A stretch of 34,183 bases of DNA from Burkholderiales bacterium (GTDB lineage Bacteria; Pseudomonadota; Gammaproteobacteria; Burkholderiales; Burkholderiaceae_C), in NCBI GenBank assembly GCA_026954015.1, contig JAIXLP010000090.1, positions 1 through 34,183 of the forward strand. Reading direction: 5' to 3'. The notes beneath the pieces were generated by a model, which did not search any database, was not told the origin of the DNA, and saw only the letters and a list, made by a program, of their open reading frames with translations. Shown here piece by piece: positions 15,819 to 23,095 of this stretch (positions are counted from its first letter, which is position 1; each line of letters starts with the position of its first letter). The translations under genes were made by a program, and so were the position numbers.

Positions 15819-16712
15819 TCAGGGCTGGGCCTTGGGTGCCGCGCGGGCTACGCGCGCCCGCGCCTGCGTGAGCACCGCTTTCAGGCGCCGCTCGTTCGCG
15901 CGGCCCACGCGCACCATGATCTTTTGCCCCGCCGAGAGCGACTGCAGCGCTGCGTCCGCGTACTCGTAACGCACCCAGGGCCTGAGCGACGGCACCTCGC
16001 CCGCCACCGGCACGAGCCGCACGGCCACCGGCTCGGCGGGTTCGGGCGCGGCCAGCAGGTGGTCGATCACGGCCACGAGCCTGTCGTTGAAATACTTGCC
16101 GGGAAACCCGAGCTCTTCATACGCCGCCTGGAACAGCGGGTACAGCCGCGTGTAGAGCTGCACCGCGCCGTCGAGCGGCACCGCCTCGGCAAAGGCGACG
16201 AACGCGCCGTAGCGCGCCGCGTTGGCCGGGGCGATCTGCCCGGCCCCATCCGCGCCCTGCACGGTGAAGCGCCCGGGCATCGGGTGCACCGGCCAGAGCT
16301 GCGCCGGGGCCTGCTCGCGCGCGAGGTTGTCCACGGTGGCGACCACCCGCCGCACGAAACCGTCCACCTGCAGGTAGGCCCCGACGCGCTGCGCGCCCAG
16401 CAGCTCGCCCAGCGCCGCGCCCACCACCGTGTCGGCGTCCGCCAGCGCGGGCAGGGGCGGCTGCGCCGCCTCGGGCGCTTCGATCGGGTTGAGCGGCGAC
16501 GCAGGCTCCTCGGCGGGCGGCGCTTCCTGCGCGGGGGCCGCGGGCGGCGCACTTGTTTGCGCCACGGGCGACGCGGGTTCGCTTACGCGCGCGCTGCGCT
16601 CGCCCAGCCACCAGTAGGCCGCGGCGGCGACGAGCAGCAGCACCAGCACGGCCCAGCCCCAGTGGCTGCGTGGACGGGGCGGGCGAAGTTCGGTGGGGTC
16701 TCGCTGCGGCAT
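15819..16712 (-). CDS. DUF3014 domain membrane protein
   Basis: This 297-residue protein has one N-terminal transmembrane segment (about 18-37, [20 protein letters not shown]), then a Pro/Ala/Glu-rich linker (about 45-90), then a globular part. The globular part carries [52 protein letters not shown] and [14 protein letters not shown], which I recognise as DUF3014. Its function is not known. The topology suggests anchoring in the inner membrane with the domain in the periplasm. It follows ung at a short distance (about 25 bases) and hyi follows it by 4 bases, so the three could form one transcript, but their roles do not obviously connect. Confidence 0.85.
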   Translation of the reverse strand: MPQRDPTELRPPRPRSHWGWAVLVLLLVAAAAYWWLGERSARVSEPASPVAQTSAPPAAPAQEAPPAEEPASPLNPIEAPEAAQPPLPALADADTVVGAALGELLGAQRVGAYLQVDGFVRRVVATVDNLAREQAPAQLWPVHPMPGRFTVQGADGAGQIAPANAARYGAFVAFAEAVPLDGAVQLYTRLYPLFQAAYEELGFPGKYFNDRLVAVIDHLLAAPEPAEPVAVRLVPVAGEVPSLRPWVRYEYADAALQSLSAGQKIMVRVGRANERRLKAVLTQARARVARAAPKAQP

Positions 16713-16737
16713 GGTGCCCTCCTTGTGCCCTGCAAGC

Positions 16738-17475
16738 TTACCGCGACGCCTCGCCCTCGTGCGACAGACGGAACGCGCGCGCCTGGCCGAAGTGCCCGCA
16801 GCCGATGAAGGGCAGTGGCGGGCGCAGTGCCGACAGCGGCGAAGGGTGGTTGGCGCGCAGCACGAGGTGCCCGCGATCGGCGGGAATCAGCGCGCGCTTG
16901 GATTGCGCGTGGCTGCCCCAGAGCATGAAGACCACGGGCCGCTCACCCTGCGCGACGCGGCCGATCACCGCGTCGGTGAGCAGCTCCCAGCCGCGGCCCG
17001 CATGGCTCGCGGGCTGGCCCTCTTCCACCGTGAGGCAGGTGTTGAGCAGCAGCACGCCGTGGCGCGCCCAGTGCGCGAGTGACCCGCCCGGCGCGGGGAA
17101 CGCGGGCCAGGGCGTGCCCAGGTCGCGCTGCAGTTCCTTGAAGATGTTGCGCAGCGACGGCGGCAGCGCCACGCCCGGCGCGACGGAGAACGCCAGCCCC
17201 TCGGCCTGTCCGCGCCCGTGGTAGGGGTCCTGCCCGAGGATGACCACGCGCACCGCCTCGGGCGGCGTGAGCGCGAGCGCGCGCAGCGGCTGCGGCGGGA
17301 AGATGCTGGCGCCCGCCGCCAGGCGCTCGCGCAGGAACGCGAGCAGCGCCTGCCCGCGCTCGCTGGCGAAGTAGGCCTGCACCAGCGGCTCCCACCCCGG
17401 CGCCACGGGCCAGTCCTCGGCGCGGGCACTGCAAAGCTGGGTGGCGGGGGTATCCGGCATGGCGATTTGCAGCAT
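16738..17475 (-). CDS. ung: Uracil-DNA glycosylase (family 1)
   Basis: UDG removes uracil from DNA to start base-excision repair. The water-activating motif GQDPYHG (catalytic Asp near residue 83) and the minor-groove loop HPSPLSA are intact, as are LLLNTCLTVEEGQPASH and VFMLWGSHAQ. The length of 245 residues is normal. Two ATG starts are possible, 17475 and 17460; neither has a clear ribosome-binding site, and 17475 is listed because nothing excludes it. REP-like repeat copy C ends exactly before this ATG, so the native upstream region has been displaced or the repeat now forms it. Expression signals are therefore hard to place. Confidence 0.93.
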   Translation of the reverse strand: MLQIAMPDTPATQLCSARAEDWPVAPGWEPLVQAYFASERGQALLAFLRERLAAGASIFPPQPLRALALTPPEAVRVVILGQDPYHGRGQAEGLAFSVAPGVALPPSLRNIFKELQRDLGTPWPAFPAPGGSLAHWARHGVLLLNTCLTVEEGQPASHAGRGWELLTDAVIGRVAQGERPVVFMLWGSHAQSKRALIPADRGHLVLRANHPSPLSALRPPLPFIGCGHFGQARAFRLSHEGEASR

Positions 17476-17525
17476 CAAATAGGGCTGCAGCGCTTGTACG
17501 GCAAGCGTGAACAGCTATCCAAACG
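17476..17525 (-). repeat. REP-like palindromic repeat, copy C (directly upstream of ung)
   Basis: On the minus strand it reads GGATAGCTG, CACGCTTGCC, loop, CAAGCGCTGCAGCCCTATTTG. Block order and spacing match the other copies. Its last base lies next to the ung ATG, placing it in the ung 5' leader, between ung and hemN. Confidence 0.7.
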
Positions 17526-17585
17526 ATAGAAATACCCCGCGGACGCAGGGCCGCCCCGCATGGTACAGGCGCGGGCGCGCCGCCG

Positions 17586-18971
17586 TCAGAGGATGCGGGA
17601 GAACTGCGCGCGGCTTTCGCGCGCCTGCAGGTAGCGGTCGAACACCATCGCGATGCCGCGCACGAAGAACCAGCCCAGGGCGGTCACCTCGATCGCACCC
17701 GCGCTCAGGCGCACGAGGCCGTCGTCGTGCATGGCGCGCAGGCGCGCCAGTTCGGGCGCGAAGGTGGTGCGAAAGTCGATCAGGTGCGCGGCCTCGATCG
17801 ATTCGAACTGCACGCTGCCCTGGCACATCAGCGCGTTGATGACCGCGCGGCGCAGCACGTCGTCGCGTGAGAGCGCCACGCCGCGCACGATGGGCAGGTG
17901 GCCGTGGTCGAGCAGGTCCTGGTACTGCAGCAGGTCCTTGGCGTTCTGGCCGTAGGTGGCGCCCACCTTGCCGATGGCCGAGACACCCAGCGAGATCAGG
18001 TCGCAGTCCGGCTGCGTGCTGTAGCCCTGGAAGTTGCGGTGCAGCCGCCCCTGGCGCCTGGCCACCGCGAGCGAGTCGCCCGGCAGCGCGAAGTGGTCCA
18101 TGCCGATGTAGACGTAGCCCGCGGCCTCGAACGCGGCGATGGAGTGCGAGAGCATCGCCACCTTGTTCTGCGCCACGGGGATGTCGGCGGTGCGGATGTG
18201 GCGCTGCGACTTCACGCGCGCCGGCAGGTGGGCGTAGGCGTAGAGCGCGATGCGGTCGGGGCGCAGCTCGACCACCTGGGCGATGGTGCGGGCAAACGAT
18301 TCGGGCGTCTGCCTGGGCAGGCCGTAGATCAGGTCGACGTTGATCGAGTCGAAGCCGATCGCGCGCGCCGCGGCCACGAGCGCGAACACCTGTTCGGCGG
18401 GCTGCACGCGGTGCACCGCCTTCTGCACCTCGGGATCGAAGTCCTGCACGCCGAAGCTCAGGCGGTTGAAGCCCAGTTCGCGGATCACCGCGAGCCGCTC
18501 GGCGCTGATCGTGCGCGGGTCGATCTCGATCGAGTATTCGCCCTTGGGTGCGAACGCGAAGCGCTTGCGCAGCATGTCCATGAGGCCCGCGAGTTCCTCA
18601 TCGTTCAGGAACGTGGGCGTGCCGCCGCCAAAATGCAACTGGCTCACCGGCTGGCCCGCGCCGCCCAGGTGGCGCACGTGCAGGTCCAGCTCGCGCTCGA
18701 TGTAGCCCAGGTAGGGCGCGGCGCGCTCGTGGTGCCTGGTGATGATCTTGTTGCAGGCGCAGTAGTAGCACAGCGACTCGCAGAACGGCAGGTGCACGTA
18801 CAGCGACAGCGGCTGCGACGCGAGGCTGGAGCCGACGCCGCGCTGCGCCAGCGCCTGCAGGTAGTCCTGCTCGCCGAAGGCCTCGACGAAGCGGTCGGCC
18901 GTGGGGTAGGAGGTATAGCGCGGACCGGGAACGTCGAAACGCGCTATCAGCTCGGGGGTGATCGTGGGCAT
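17586..18971 (-). CDS. hemN: Oxygen-independent coproporphyrinogen III oxidase (radical SAM)
   Basis: HemN oxidatively decarboxylates coproporphyrinogen III to protoporphyrinogen IX for heme synthesis without oxygen, using two SAM molecules and a [4Fe-4S] cluster. The cluster motif CESLCYYC is at residues 64-71 with the extra Cys at 73 (CACN) as in true HemN. The N-terminal GPRYTSYPTADRF trip-wire segment, HFGGGTPTFL and the HemN C-terminal domain are present, so this is not the HemW heme chaperone. The 461-residue length is right. It is divergent from an FNR-type regulator, and an FNR box lies 55-68 bases upstream of its ATG, consistent with anaerobic activation. Confidence 0.96.
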   Translation of the reverse strand: MPTITPELIARFDVPGPRYTSYPTADRFVEAFGEQDYLQALAQRGVGSSLASQPLSLYVHLPFCESLCYYCACNKIITRHHERAAPYLGYIERELDLHVRHLGGAGQPVSQLHFGGGTPTFLNDEELAGLMDMLRKRFAFAPKGEYSIEIDPRTISAERLAVIRELGFNRLSFGVQDFDPEVQKAVHRVQPAEQVFALVAAARAIGFDSINVDLIYGLPRQTPESFARTIAQVVELRPDRIALYAYAHLPARVKSQRHIRTADIPVAQNKVAMLSHSIAAFEAAGYVYIGMDHFALPGDSLAVARRQGRLHRNFQGYSTQPDCDLISLGVSAIGKVGATYGQNAKDLLQYQDLLDHGHLPIVRGVALSRDDVLRRAVINALMCQGSVQFESIEAAHLIDFRTTFAPELARLRAMHDDGLVRLSAGAIEVTALGWFFVRGIAMVFDRYLQARESRAQFSRIL

Positions 18972-19025
18972 GCGGGGGAGCGATCCTGTACACCCGCACT
19001 GTCGTTCGGGGGGCGGCCTATGTCC

Positions 19026-19039
19026 TTGATCCCCGTCAA
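19026..19039. promoter_or_regulatory. FNR box between hemN and the fnr-type gene
   Basis: TTGATCCCCGTCAA matches the palindromic FNR consensus TTGAT-N4-ATCAA in 9 of 10 defined positions. It sits in the short divergent region between an oxygen-independent heme enzyme, a classic FNR target, and a four-cysteine FNR homologue, so control of hemN and autoregulation are both plausible. The arrangement is seen directly; binding is inferred. Confidence 0.82.
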
Positions 19040-19069
19040 GGAACCTCCGGCGCGGCATGGCGGGTTGCC

Positions 19070-19075
19070 TAGAAT
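19070..19075 (+). promoter_or_regulatory. Candidate -10 element for the fnr-type gene
   Basis: TAGAAT matches TATAAT in 5 of 6 positions. Transcription would then start near 19082, after the GTG at 19079, which would favour the ATG at 19103 as the real start codon. The FNR box would then be centred near -50. No -35 is visible. Confidence 0.3.
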
Positions 19076-19078
19076 GGC

Positions 19079-19822
19079 GTGAGCCCATCGAACGACGCCG
19101 CCATGCCCCCACACGCACTCCAGATCGCCTGCTCGCACTGCAACCTGCGCGAGCTGTGCATGCCCGTGGACGTGACGGCGCAGGACATGGAGCGGCTCGA
19201 CACGCTCGTCACCACGCGCCGGCGCGTGCGCCGCGGCGCGCCGCTGTACTCGCGCGGCGACCGCTTCACCGGGCTGTACGCGATCCGCTCGGGCTTCTTC
19301 AAGACACGCGTCACCACCGAGGACGGGCGCGAGCAGGTCACGGGCTTTCAGATGGCGGGCGAGATCATGGGGCTCGATGGCATCGTCGCCGACGAGCACA
19401 CCTGCGACGCGCTCGCGCTGGAAGACGCCGAGGTCTGCGAGATGCCCTACCAGCGCATCGAATCGCTCTCGCACGAGGTGCCCGCGCTGCAGACCCACGT
19501 GCACAAGATCATGAGCCGCGAGATCGTGCGCGAGCACGGCGTGATGCTGCTGCTGGGCAGCATGCGCGCCGAGGAGCGCCTCGCATCCTTCCTGCTCAAC
19601 CTGCTGCAGCGCCTGCATGCGCGCGGCTTCTCCGAGGCGGAACTGGTGCTGCGCATGACGCGCGAGGAGATCGGCAGCTACCTGGGCCTGACGCTGGAGA
19701 CCGTGAGCCGCACGTTCTCGCGCTTTGCCGACGAGGGGCTCATCGAGGTCAAGCACCGGCAGGTGCGCATCGTCAACGGCGCCGGTCTGCGCGCCATCGT
19801 CAACACCACCGTCGGCCGTTGA
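19079..19822 (+). CDS. fnr: FNR/CRP-family oxygen-responsive transcription regulator
   Basis: This 247-residue regulator (from GTG; 239 from the ATG at 19103) has the FNR iron-sulfur signature: three N-terminal cysteines in CSHCNLRELC and a fourth in DEHTCDAL. All ligands for an oxygen-labile [4Fe-4S] cluster are therefore present. A cyclic-nucleotide-type beta roll follows, then the dimer helix, then a winged helix with MTREEIGSYLGLTLETVSRT. Its ETVSR reads the TTGAT half-site as in E. coli FNR. Neither start has a good ribosome-binding site. It is expected to switch genes for anaerobic respiration and heme synthesis. Its own promoter region contains the FNR box shared with hemN. Confidence 0.9.
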   Translation: MSPSNDAAMPPHALQIACSHCNLRELCMPVDVTAQDMERLDTLVTTRRRVRRGAPLYSRGDRFTGLYAIRSGFFKTRVTTEDGREQVTGFQMAGEIMGLDGIVADEHTCDALALEDAEVCEMPYQRIESLSHEVPALQTHVHKIMSREIVREHGVMLLLGSMRAEERLASFLLNLLQRLHARGFSEAELVLRMTREEIGSYLGLTLETVSRTFSRFADEGLIEVKHRQVRIVNGAGLRAIVNTTVGR

Positions 19823-19841
19823 TCGGTGGGGTTTCACTATC

Positions 19842-19893
19842 GTTGAAATAGCTGCTGGCGCTTGCCCGAAAAGCGCTGGAGCCGTTTTTATTC
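19842..19893 (+). repeat. REP-like palindromic repeat, copy D (overlaps the end of arfB)
   Basis: The plus strand reads AATAGCTGCTGGCGCTTGCC, loop, AAGCGCTGGAGCC, TTTTTATTC. This is the most regular copy together with E. It fills the gap between the fnr-type gene and arfB, and its right end contains the arfB stop codon (19888-19890) and the preceding Glu codon. Confidence 0.72.
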
Positions 19894-20298
19894 AAAATTT
19901 TCACCGCTGGCACGTGACGCCTTGAGCGCGCCGCGCTGGCGCTTGTCCGTCAGCCGCCGCTCGCGCGAGGCGCGCGTGGGGCGCGTGGCCCGGCGCACGG
20001 CGGGCGCAATGGCGGCGCGGTCGATCAGCGCCTGCAGGCGCGCCAGCGCATCGAGCCGGTTGGCCTGCTGCGTGCGGTAGCGCTGCGCCTTGATGAGCAC
20101 CTCGCCCGCATCGGTGATGCGCGCGTCGCGCAGGCGCAGCAGCCGCTCCTTGACCGCCTCGGGCAGTGACGAGGCCGCCACGTCGTAGCGCAGGTGCACC
20201 GCGCTCGACACCTTGTTGACGTTCTGCCCGCCCGCGCCCTGCGCGCGCATCGCGCTGATGCGCACCTCGCGCTCGTCGAGTGTCCACACCGTTACCAT
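19888..20298 (-). CDS. arfB: Alternative ribosome-rescue factor B (codon-independent peptidyl-tRNA hydrolase)
   Basis: ArfB (YaeJ) enters stalled ribosomes without a stop codon and releases the peptide. The catalytic GGQ lies at residues 23-25 in GAGGQNVNKVSSAVHLRYD, close to the N-terminus as expected for a factor without codon-recognition domains. After the domain comes a strongly basic tail (RRATRPTRASRERRLTDKRQRG), which in the family inserts into the empty mRNA channel. At 136 residues it has the normal length. The start at 20298 is the family N-terminus; upstream sequence in the frame is unrelated. The last residues and stop codon fall in REP-like copy D, so the very end of the protein may be of repeat origin. 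Confidence 0.93.
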   Translation of the reverse strand: MVTVWTLDEREVRISAMRAQGAGGQNVNKVSSAVHLRYDVAASSLPEAVKERLLRLRDARITDAGEVLIKAQRYRTQQANRLDALARLQALIDRAAIAPAVRRATRPTRASRERRLTDKRQRGALKASRASGENFE

Positions 20299-20337
20299 CG
20301 TCGCCTCTCCTGCCCGCGTCCGCGCCCCGCCCTCTTC

Positions 20338-21216
20338 ATGCCCCTGCTCTCGCGCCGTCAAACGATCGGCCTCGTGCTGCTCGTGCTCGCGTGGGGCATC
20401 AACTGGCCGATCATGAAGGTGGCGCTCGTCGAGATGGGGCCACTGTATTTTCGCGCCGTGACCATGGCCTTCGGCGCGCTCGCGCTGGCGCTGTATTTCC
20501 AGACCCGCCACCTGCGCCTGTGGCCGCGCGGCTGGGCCGAATGGCGCGCGGTCGTGGTGCTGGGCCTGCCCAATATCCTCGGCTGGCACGCGCTCTCGAT
20601 CATCGGCGTGGCGCAACTGCCCGCCGGGCGCGCGGCCACGCTGGGCTTCACGATGCCGGTGTGGACGGTGCTGCTCTCGGTGCTGTTCTATGGCGAAAAG
20701 CTCACCGCGCGGCTCGTGGTCGGGGTGGTCGCGGTGCTCGCGGGCATCACGCTGCTGCTGTGGAACGAGCTGGCGCAGATCGCCGGGCGCCCCGCCGGCA
20801 TCGCCTGGATGCAGGGCGCGGCCTTCTGCTGGGCGCTGGGCACGATCTGGATGCGCCGCGCGCGCCTGACGCTGCCGGCCGAGACGCTGCTGGTGTGGAT
20901 GATGGCACTGGCCGCCGCCGCGCTTGTGCCGCTGGCGCTGTGGCTCGACCCGCCGCAGCGCTGGAGCTTCAGCGCGCCGGTGTGGGCCAGCCTGGTCTGG
21001 GGCGTGTTCATCAACTACGGGCTGGCGCAGGTGATCTGGTTCGCGCTGGTGCGCGTGCTGCCCGCCACCACGAGCGCGATGAGCGTGATGGCCGTGCCCG
21101 TCGTCGGCATCCTGAGCGCGCCTTTCATCATCGGCGAATGGCCGCACTGGCAGGACGTGGCCGCGATGGCCTGCGTGGTGGTGGCGATCGGCGCCGTGCT
21201 GCTACGGCGCGGATGA
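20338..21216 (+). CDS. EamA/DMT-family inner-membrane transporter
   Basis: This 292-residue protein shows two EamA repeats and about ten hydrophobic helices, the layout of drug/metabolite transporters such as RhaT- and YdcZ-like exporters. Family marks are LVLAWGINWPIMKVAL in helix 1, the helix-loop block GRAATLGFTMPVWTVLLSVLFYGEKL closing the first half, and TTSAMSVMAVPVVGILSAPFIIGEW closing the second. The substrate cannot be inferred. The ATG at 20338 is chosen because the hydrophobic domain starts right after it; no ribosome-binding site is evident. Its tail overlaps the convergent hydrolase gene by 15 bases, and its start is divergent from arfB across 39 bases. Confidence 0.87.
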   Translation: MPLLSRRQTIGLVLLVLAWGINWPIMKVALVEMGPLYFRAVTMAFGALALALYFQTRHLRLWPRGWAEWRAVVVLGLPNILGWHALSIIGVAQLPAGRAATLGFTMPVWTVLLSVLFYGEKLTARLVVGVVAVLAGITLLLWNELAQIAGRPAGIAWMQGAAFCWALGTIWMRRARLTLPAETLLVWMMALAAAALVPLALWLDPPQRWSFSAPVWASLVWGVFINYGLAQVIWFALVRVLPATTSAMSVMAVPVVGILSAPFIIGEWPHWQDVAAMACVVVAIGAVLLRRG

Positions 21217-22071
21217 GCCGAGCGCTGCCCCCAGCGCCGCCACCAGCGCCTGCGGCTGCTCATACGCCACCCAGTGCCCCGCGCCGGGGATCACGATGAA
21301 GCCACGCAGGTCGCAGCCGGTGGCGCGAAACCGTGCCTCCAGCGACGCCACGCGGCCCAGGTACAGCGCATCGTTCTCGCCATACACCACCGACACCGGG
21401 CAGGTGACCCTGGCCAGGGCGCGCACCAGCGCATCGGTGCCCGCGAGCCTGCGCCGCTGCAAGCGGTCGCGCGCCACGTTCCAGGCATGCAGCCGCAGGG
21501 CCGTCTCGTCGATCGCGCGCTCATCGGCGAGCATCAGGGCTGCAAGGTTGTGGCGGTGCACCTCGTCCTGCGCCGCCTCGCTCGCAAGATGGCGCCACGC
21601 CCGCAGCGGCACGCGCGCGGGCGGCACGCCCAGGCCCGGCGCGCCCACCAGCAGGAGACGGCGCACCGTGCCCGGGCGCGCGGCCTCCAGCAGTGTGCCC
21701 GCGAGCGCCCCGAAGGAAAAACCCGCCAGATCGCACGCCCCACCCGCCAGCAATTCACGCAGGCCCGCATGCAGGGGCGCCACCATGTCGTCCGCATCGC
21801 GCGCGCCGGGGGGCAGATCCGAATCGCCACAGCCGGGCAGGTCGGGAGCCCAGACTTCGCGCCCCGAATCCACCAGCGGCGCAATGCAGCGCAGCCAGTG
21901 CATCCAGCTGCCGCTGCCGCCATGCAGCAGCACCACGGGCGGCACGCCCGCGCGGCAGGTGCCCCACTGCGTCCAGAGCATGGAACCGGCGCTGCGGCCC
22001 AGCGCCGTGCGCACGCGCCGCGCCTGCGCCAGCAGCTCGTGCGCCGCCTCGGGCAGCGCCCGCTCTACCAT
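21202..22071 (-). CDS. Alpha/beta hydrolase
   Basis: This 289-residue protein has the alpha/beta hydrolase fold. VVLLHGGSGSWMHW is the oxyanion-hole region, the nucleophile elbow GFSFG gives Ser at about 119, VVYGENDALY carries the acid, and GAGHWVAYEQP the catalytic His. It resembles generic esterase/lyase-type hydrolases, and no specific substrate can be named. The ATG overlaps the last 7 bases of aroQ, so it is translated from the same mRNA as aroQ, presumably by coupling. Confidence 0.85.
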   Translation of the reverse strand: MVERALPEAAHELLAQARRVRTALGRSAGSMLWTQWGTCRAGVPPVVLLHGGSGSWMHWLRCIAPLVDSGREVWAPDLPGCGDSDLPPGARDADDMVAPLHAGLRELLAGGACDLAGFSFGALAGTLLEAARPGTVRRLLLVGAPGLGVPPARVPLRAWRHLASEAAQDEVHRHNLAALMLADERAIDETALRLHAWNVARDRLQRRRLAGTDALVRALARVTCPVSVVYGENDALYLGRVASLEARFRATGCDLRGFIVIPGAGHWVAYEQPQALVAALGAALGSSAP

Positions 22072-22511
22072 GCGGCGATCGCGTCGATCGCGAGCACGTA
22101 GCCCGCCACGCCCAGCCCGCAGATCACGGCGCGCGCGGCGGGCGAAATCCACGAGTGGTGGCGGAAAGACTCCCGCGCAAAGACGTTGCTGATGTGCAGC
22201 TCGATGAGCGGCACGCCCGTGCCCTTGATCGCGTCCAGCAGCGCCACACTCGTGTGCGTGTAGGCGCCCGCGTTGAGCACCACGCCCGCCAGTTGCCCGG
22301 CGGCGTGCTCGCGCCCGGCCGCATGGATCGCATCGACCAGCGCGCCCTCATGGTTGCTTTGCGCAAATGCCAGCCGCAGGCCATGCCGTTCGCAGGCTGC
22401 CTCGCACAGGCGCTGCACGTCGGCCAGCGTCTGCGCGCCGTAAATCTGCGGCTCACGCGCGCCCAGCAGGTTCAGGTTGGGGCCGTTGAGAACGTGGACG
22501 GTACGGGGCAT
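22065..22511 (-). CDS. aroQ: 3-dehydroquinate dehydratase, type II
   Basis: Type II dehydroquinase removes water from 3-dehydroquinate in the shikimate pathway and forms a dodecamer. At 148 residues, the family blocks are complete: VLNGPNLNLLGAREP with the N-terminal loop, QSNHEGALVDAIHAA, LNAGAYTHTSVALLDA and ELHISNVFARESFRHHS with the catalytic His. The start at 22511 is the family N-terminus; the frame stays open further upstream without similarity. It overlaps the downstream hydrolase start by 7 bases. Confidence 0.95.
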   Translation of the reverse strand: MPRTVHVLNGPNLNLLGAREPQIYGAQTLADVQRLCEAACERHGLRLAFAQSNHEGALVDAIHAAGREHAAGQLAGVVLNAGAYTHTSVALLDAIKGTGVPLIELHISNVFARESFRHHSWISPAARAVICGLGVAGYVLAIDAIAAW

Positions 22512-22565
22512 GGCGGCGCGCTTCGGGCAGGGTGGTAGCCGATTATGCGATGCCCCACCCACGCC

Positions 22566-22586
22566 AACGGCCCCGTCGGGGCCGTT
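22566..22586 (-). terminator. Strong hairpin after the Tyr/Pro-rich protein gene
   Basis: AACGGCCCC (22566-22574) and GGGGCCGTT (22578-22586) form a 9-bp perfect stem with a 3-base loop, 15 bases beyond the stop codon of the small exported protein. There is only a short T stretch on either side, so it may be a weak terminator or an mRNA-end hairpin rather than a full intrinsic terminator. Confidence 0.5.
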
Positions 22587-22601
22587 TCAGTGGCTGCGCC
22601 G

Positions 22602-22943
22602 TCAGCGCCAGTTCGGGCCGCGCCGGTGCACGTGGCGCGGGCCGCCGCCCCAGTACGGGCGCGGCGCGTAGTACACCGGTGGCGCGTACACCACGCGCGG
22701 TGGCACGTAGTACACCGGCGCAGGCGCGCGGTAGAGTGGCGCCGGCGTGTAGTACACCGGCGCGACCGGCGGCGCGTAGTACGCCGGTGCGCCGCTGCTG
22801 GCGCCGATCACCACGCCGGGCACGCCTATGCCCACCGACCAGGTCACGTTCGCATGCGCCTGCGCGCTGCCCACGCCCAGCATCAAACCCGCGGCCACGC
22901 CCGCCCCAGCCATCCAGGCCTTCCAGGAACGATGAACAGTCAT
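22602..22943 (-). CDS. Small exported Tyr/Pro-rich protein of unknown function
   Basis: This 113-residue protein has a clear signal peptide (about 1-29: SWKAW, hydrophobic core, AQA before HANVTW). After a short beta-like stretch (VTWSVGIGVPGVVIGA) it is made of repeated Tyr/Pro units (YYAPPVAPVYYTPAPLYRAP, VYYVPP, VYYAPRP) and ends in a His/Arg-rich tail (PRHVHRRGPNWR). It is a low-complexity periplasmic or surface protein; I do not recognise a specific family. The GGAG ribosome-binding site before the ATG, the regular codon use and the following hairpin argue that it is a genuine gene. It is divergent from glnS across 152 bases in which no other gene is seen. Confidence 0.8.
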   Translation of the reverse strand: MTVHRSWKAWMAGAGVAAGLMLGVGSAQAHANVTWSVGIGVPGVVIGASSGAPAYYAPPVAPVYYTPAPLYRAPAPVYYVPPRVVYAPPVYYAPRPYWGGGPRHVHRRGPNWR

Positions 22944-23082
22944 TGCTTACTCCTTGAGAAGTCGGTTCGGACGAACCCCACGTTGCATAACGCACGAACT
23001 GGCGTTCAGGATGGCACGAACGTGTAGTTCTGTTGTGTCTGTTGTAGGGCACATCGTATCCAGACGTAAGAACGCCCCAGCC

Positions 23083-23088
23083 TAGAAT
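23083..23088 (+). promoter_or_regulatory. Candidate -10 element of glnS
   Basis: TAGAAT matches the -10 consensus in 5 of 6 positions and lies only 7 bases before the glnS ATG. Transcription from it would give a leaderless or nearly leaderless mRNA, which fits the absence of a ribosome-binding site before glnS. No -35 hexamer is recognisable. Confidence 0.3.
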
Positions 23089-23095
23089 CAGGCGC

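Noticed and set aside
22670..22800. Short DNA tandem repeat resembling a minisatellite or CRISPR-like array
   Set aside because: The units have unequal length and no spacers; they are the coding repeats of the Tyr/Pro-rich protein.
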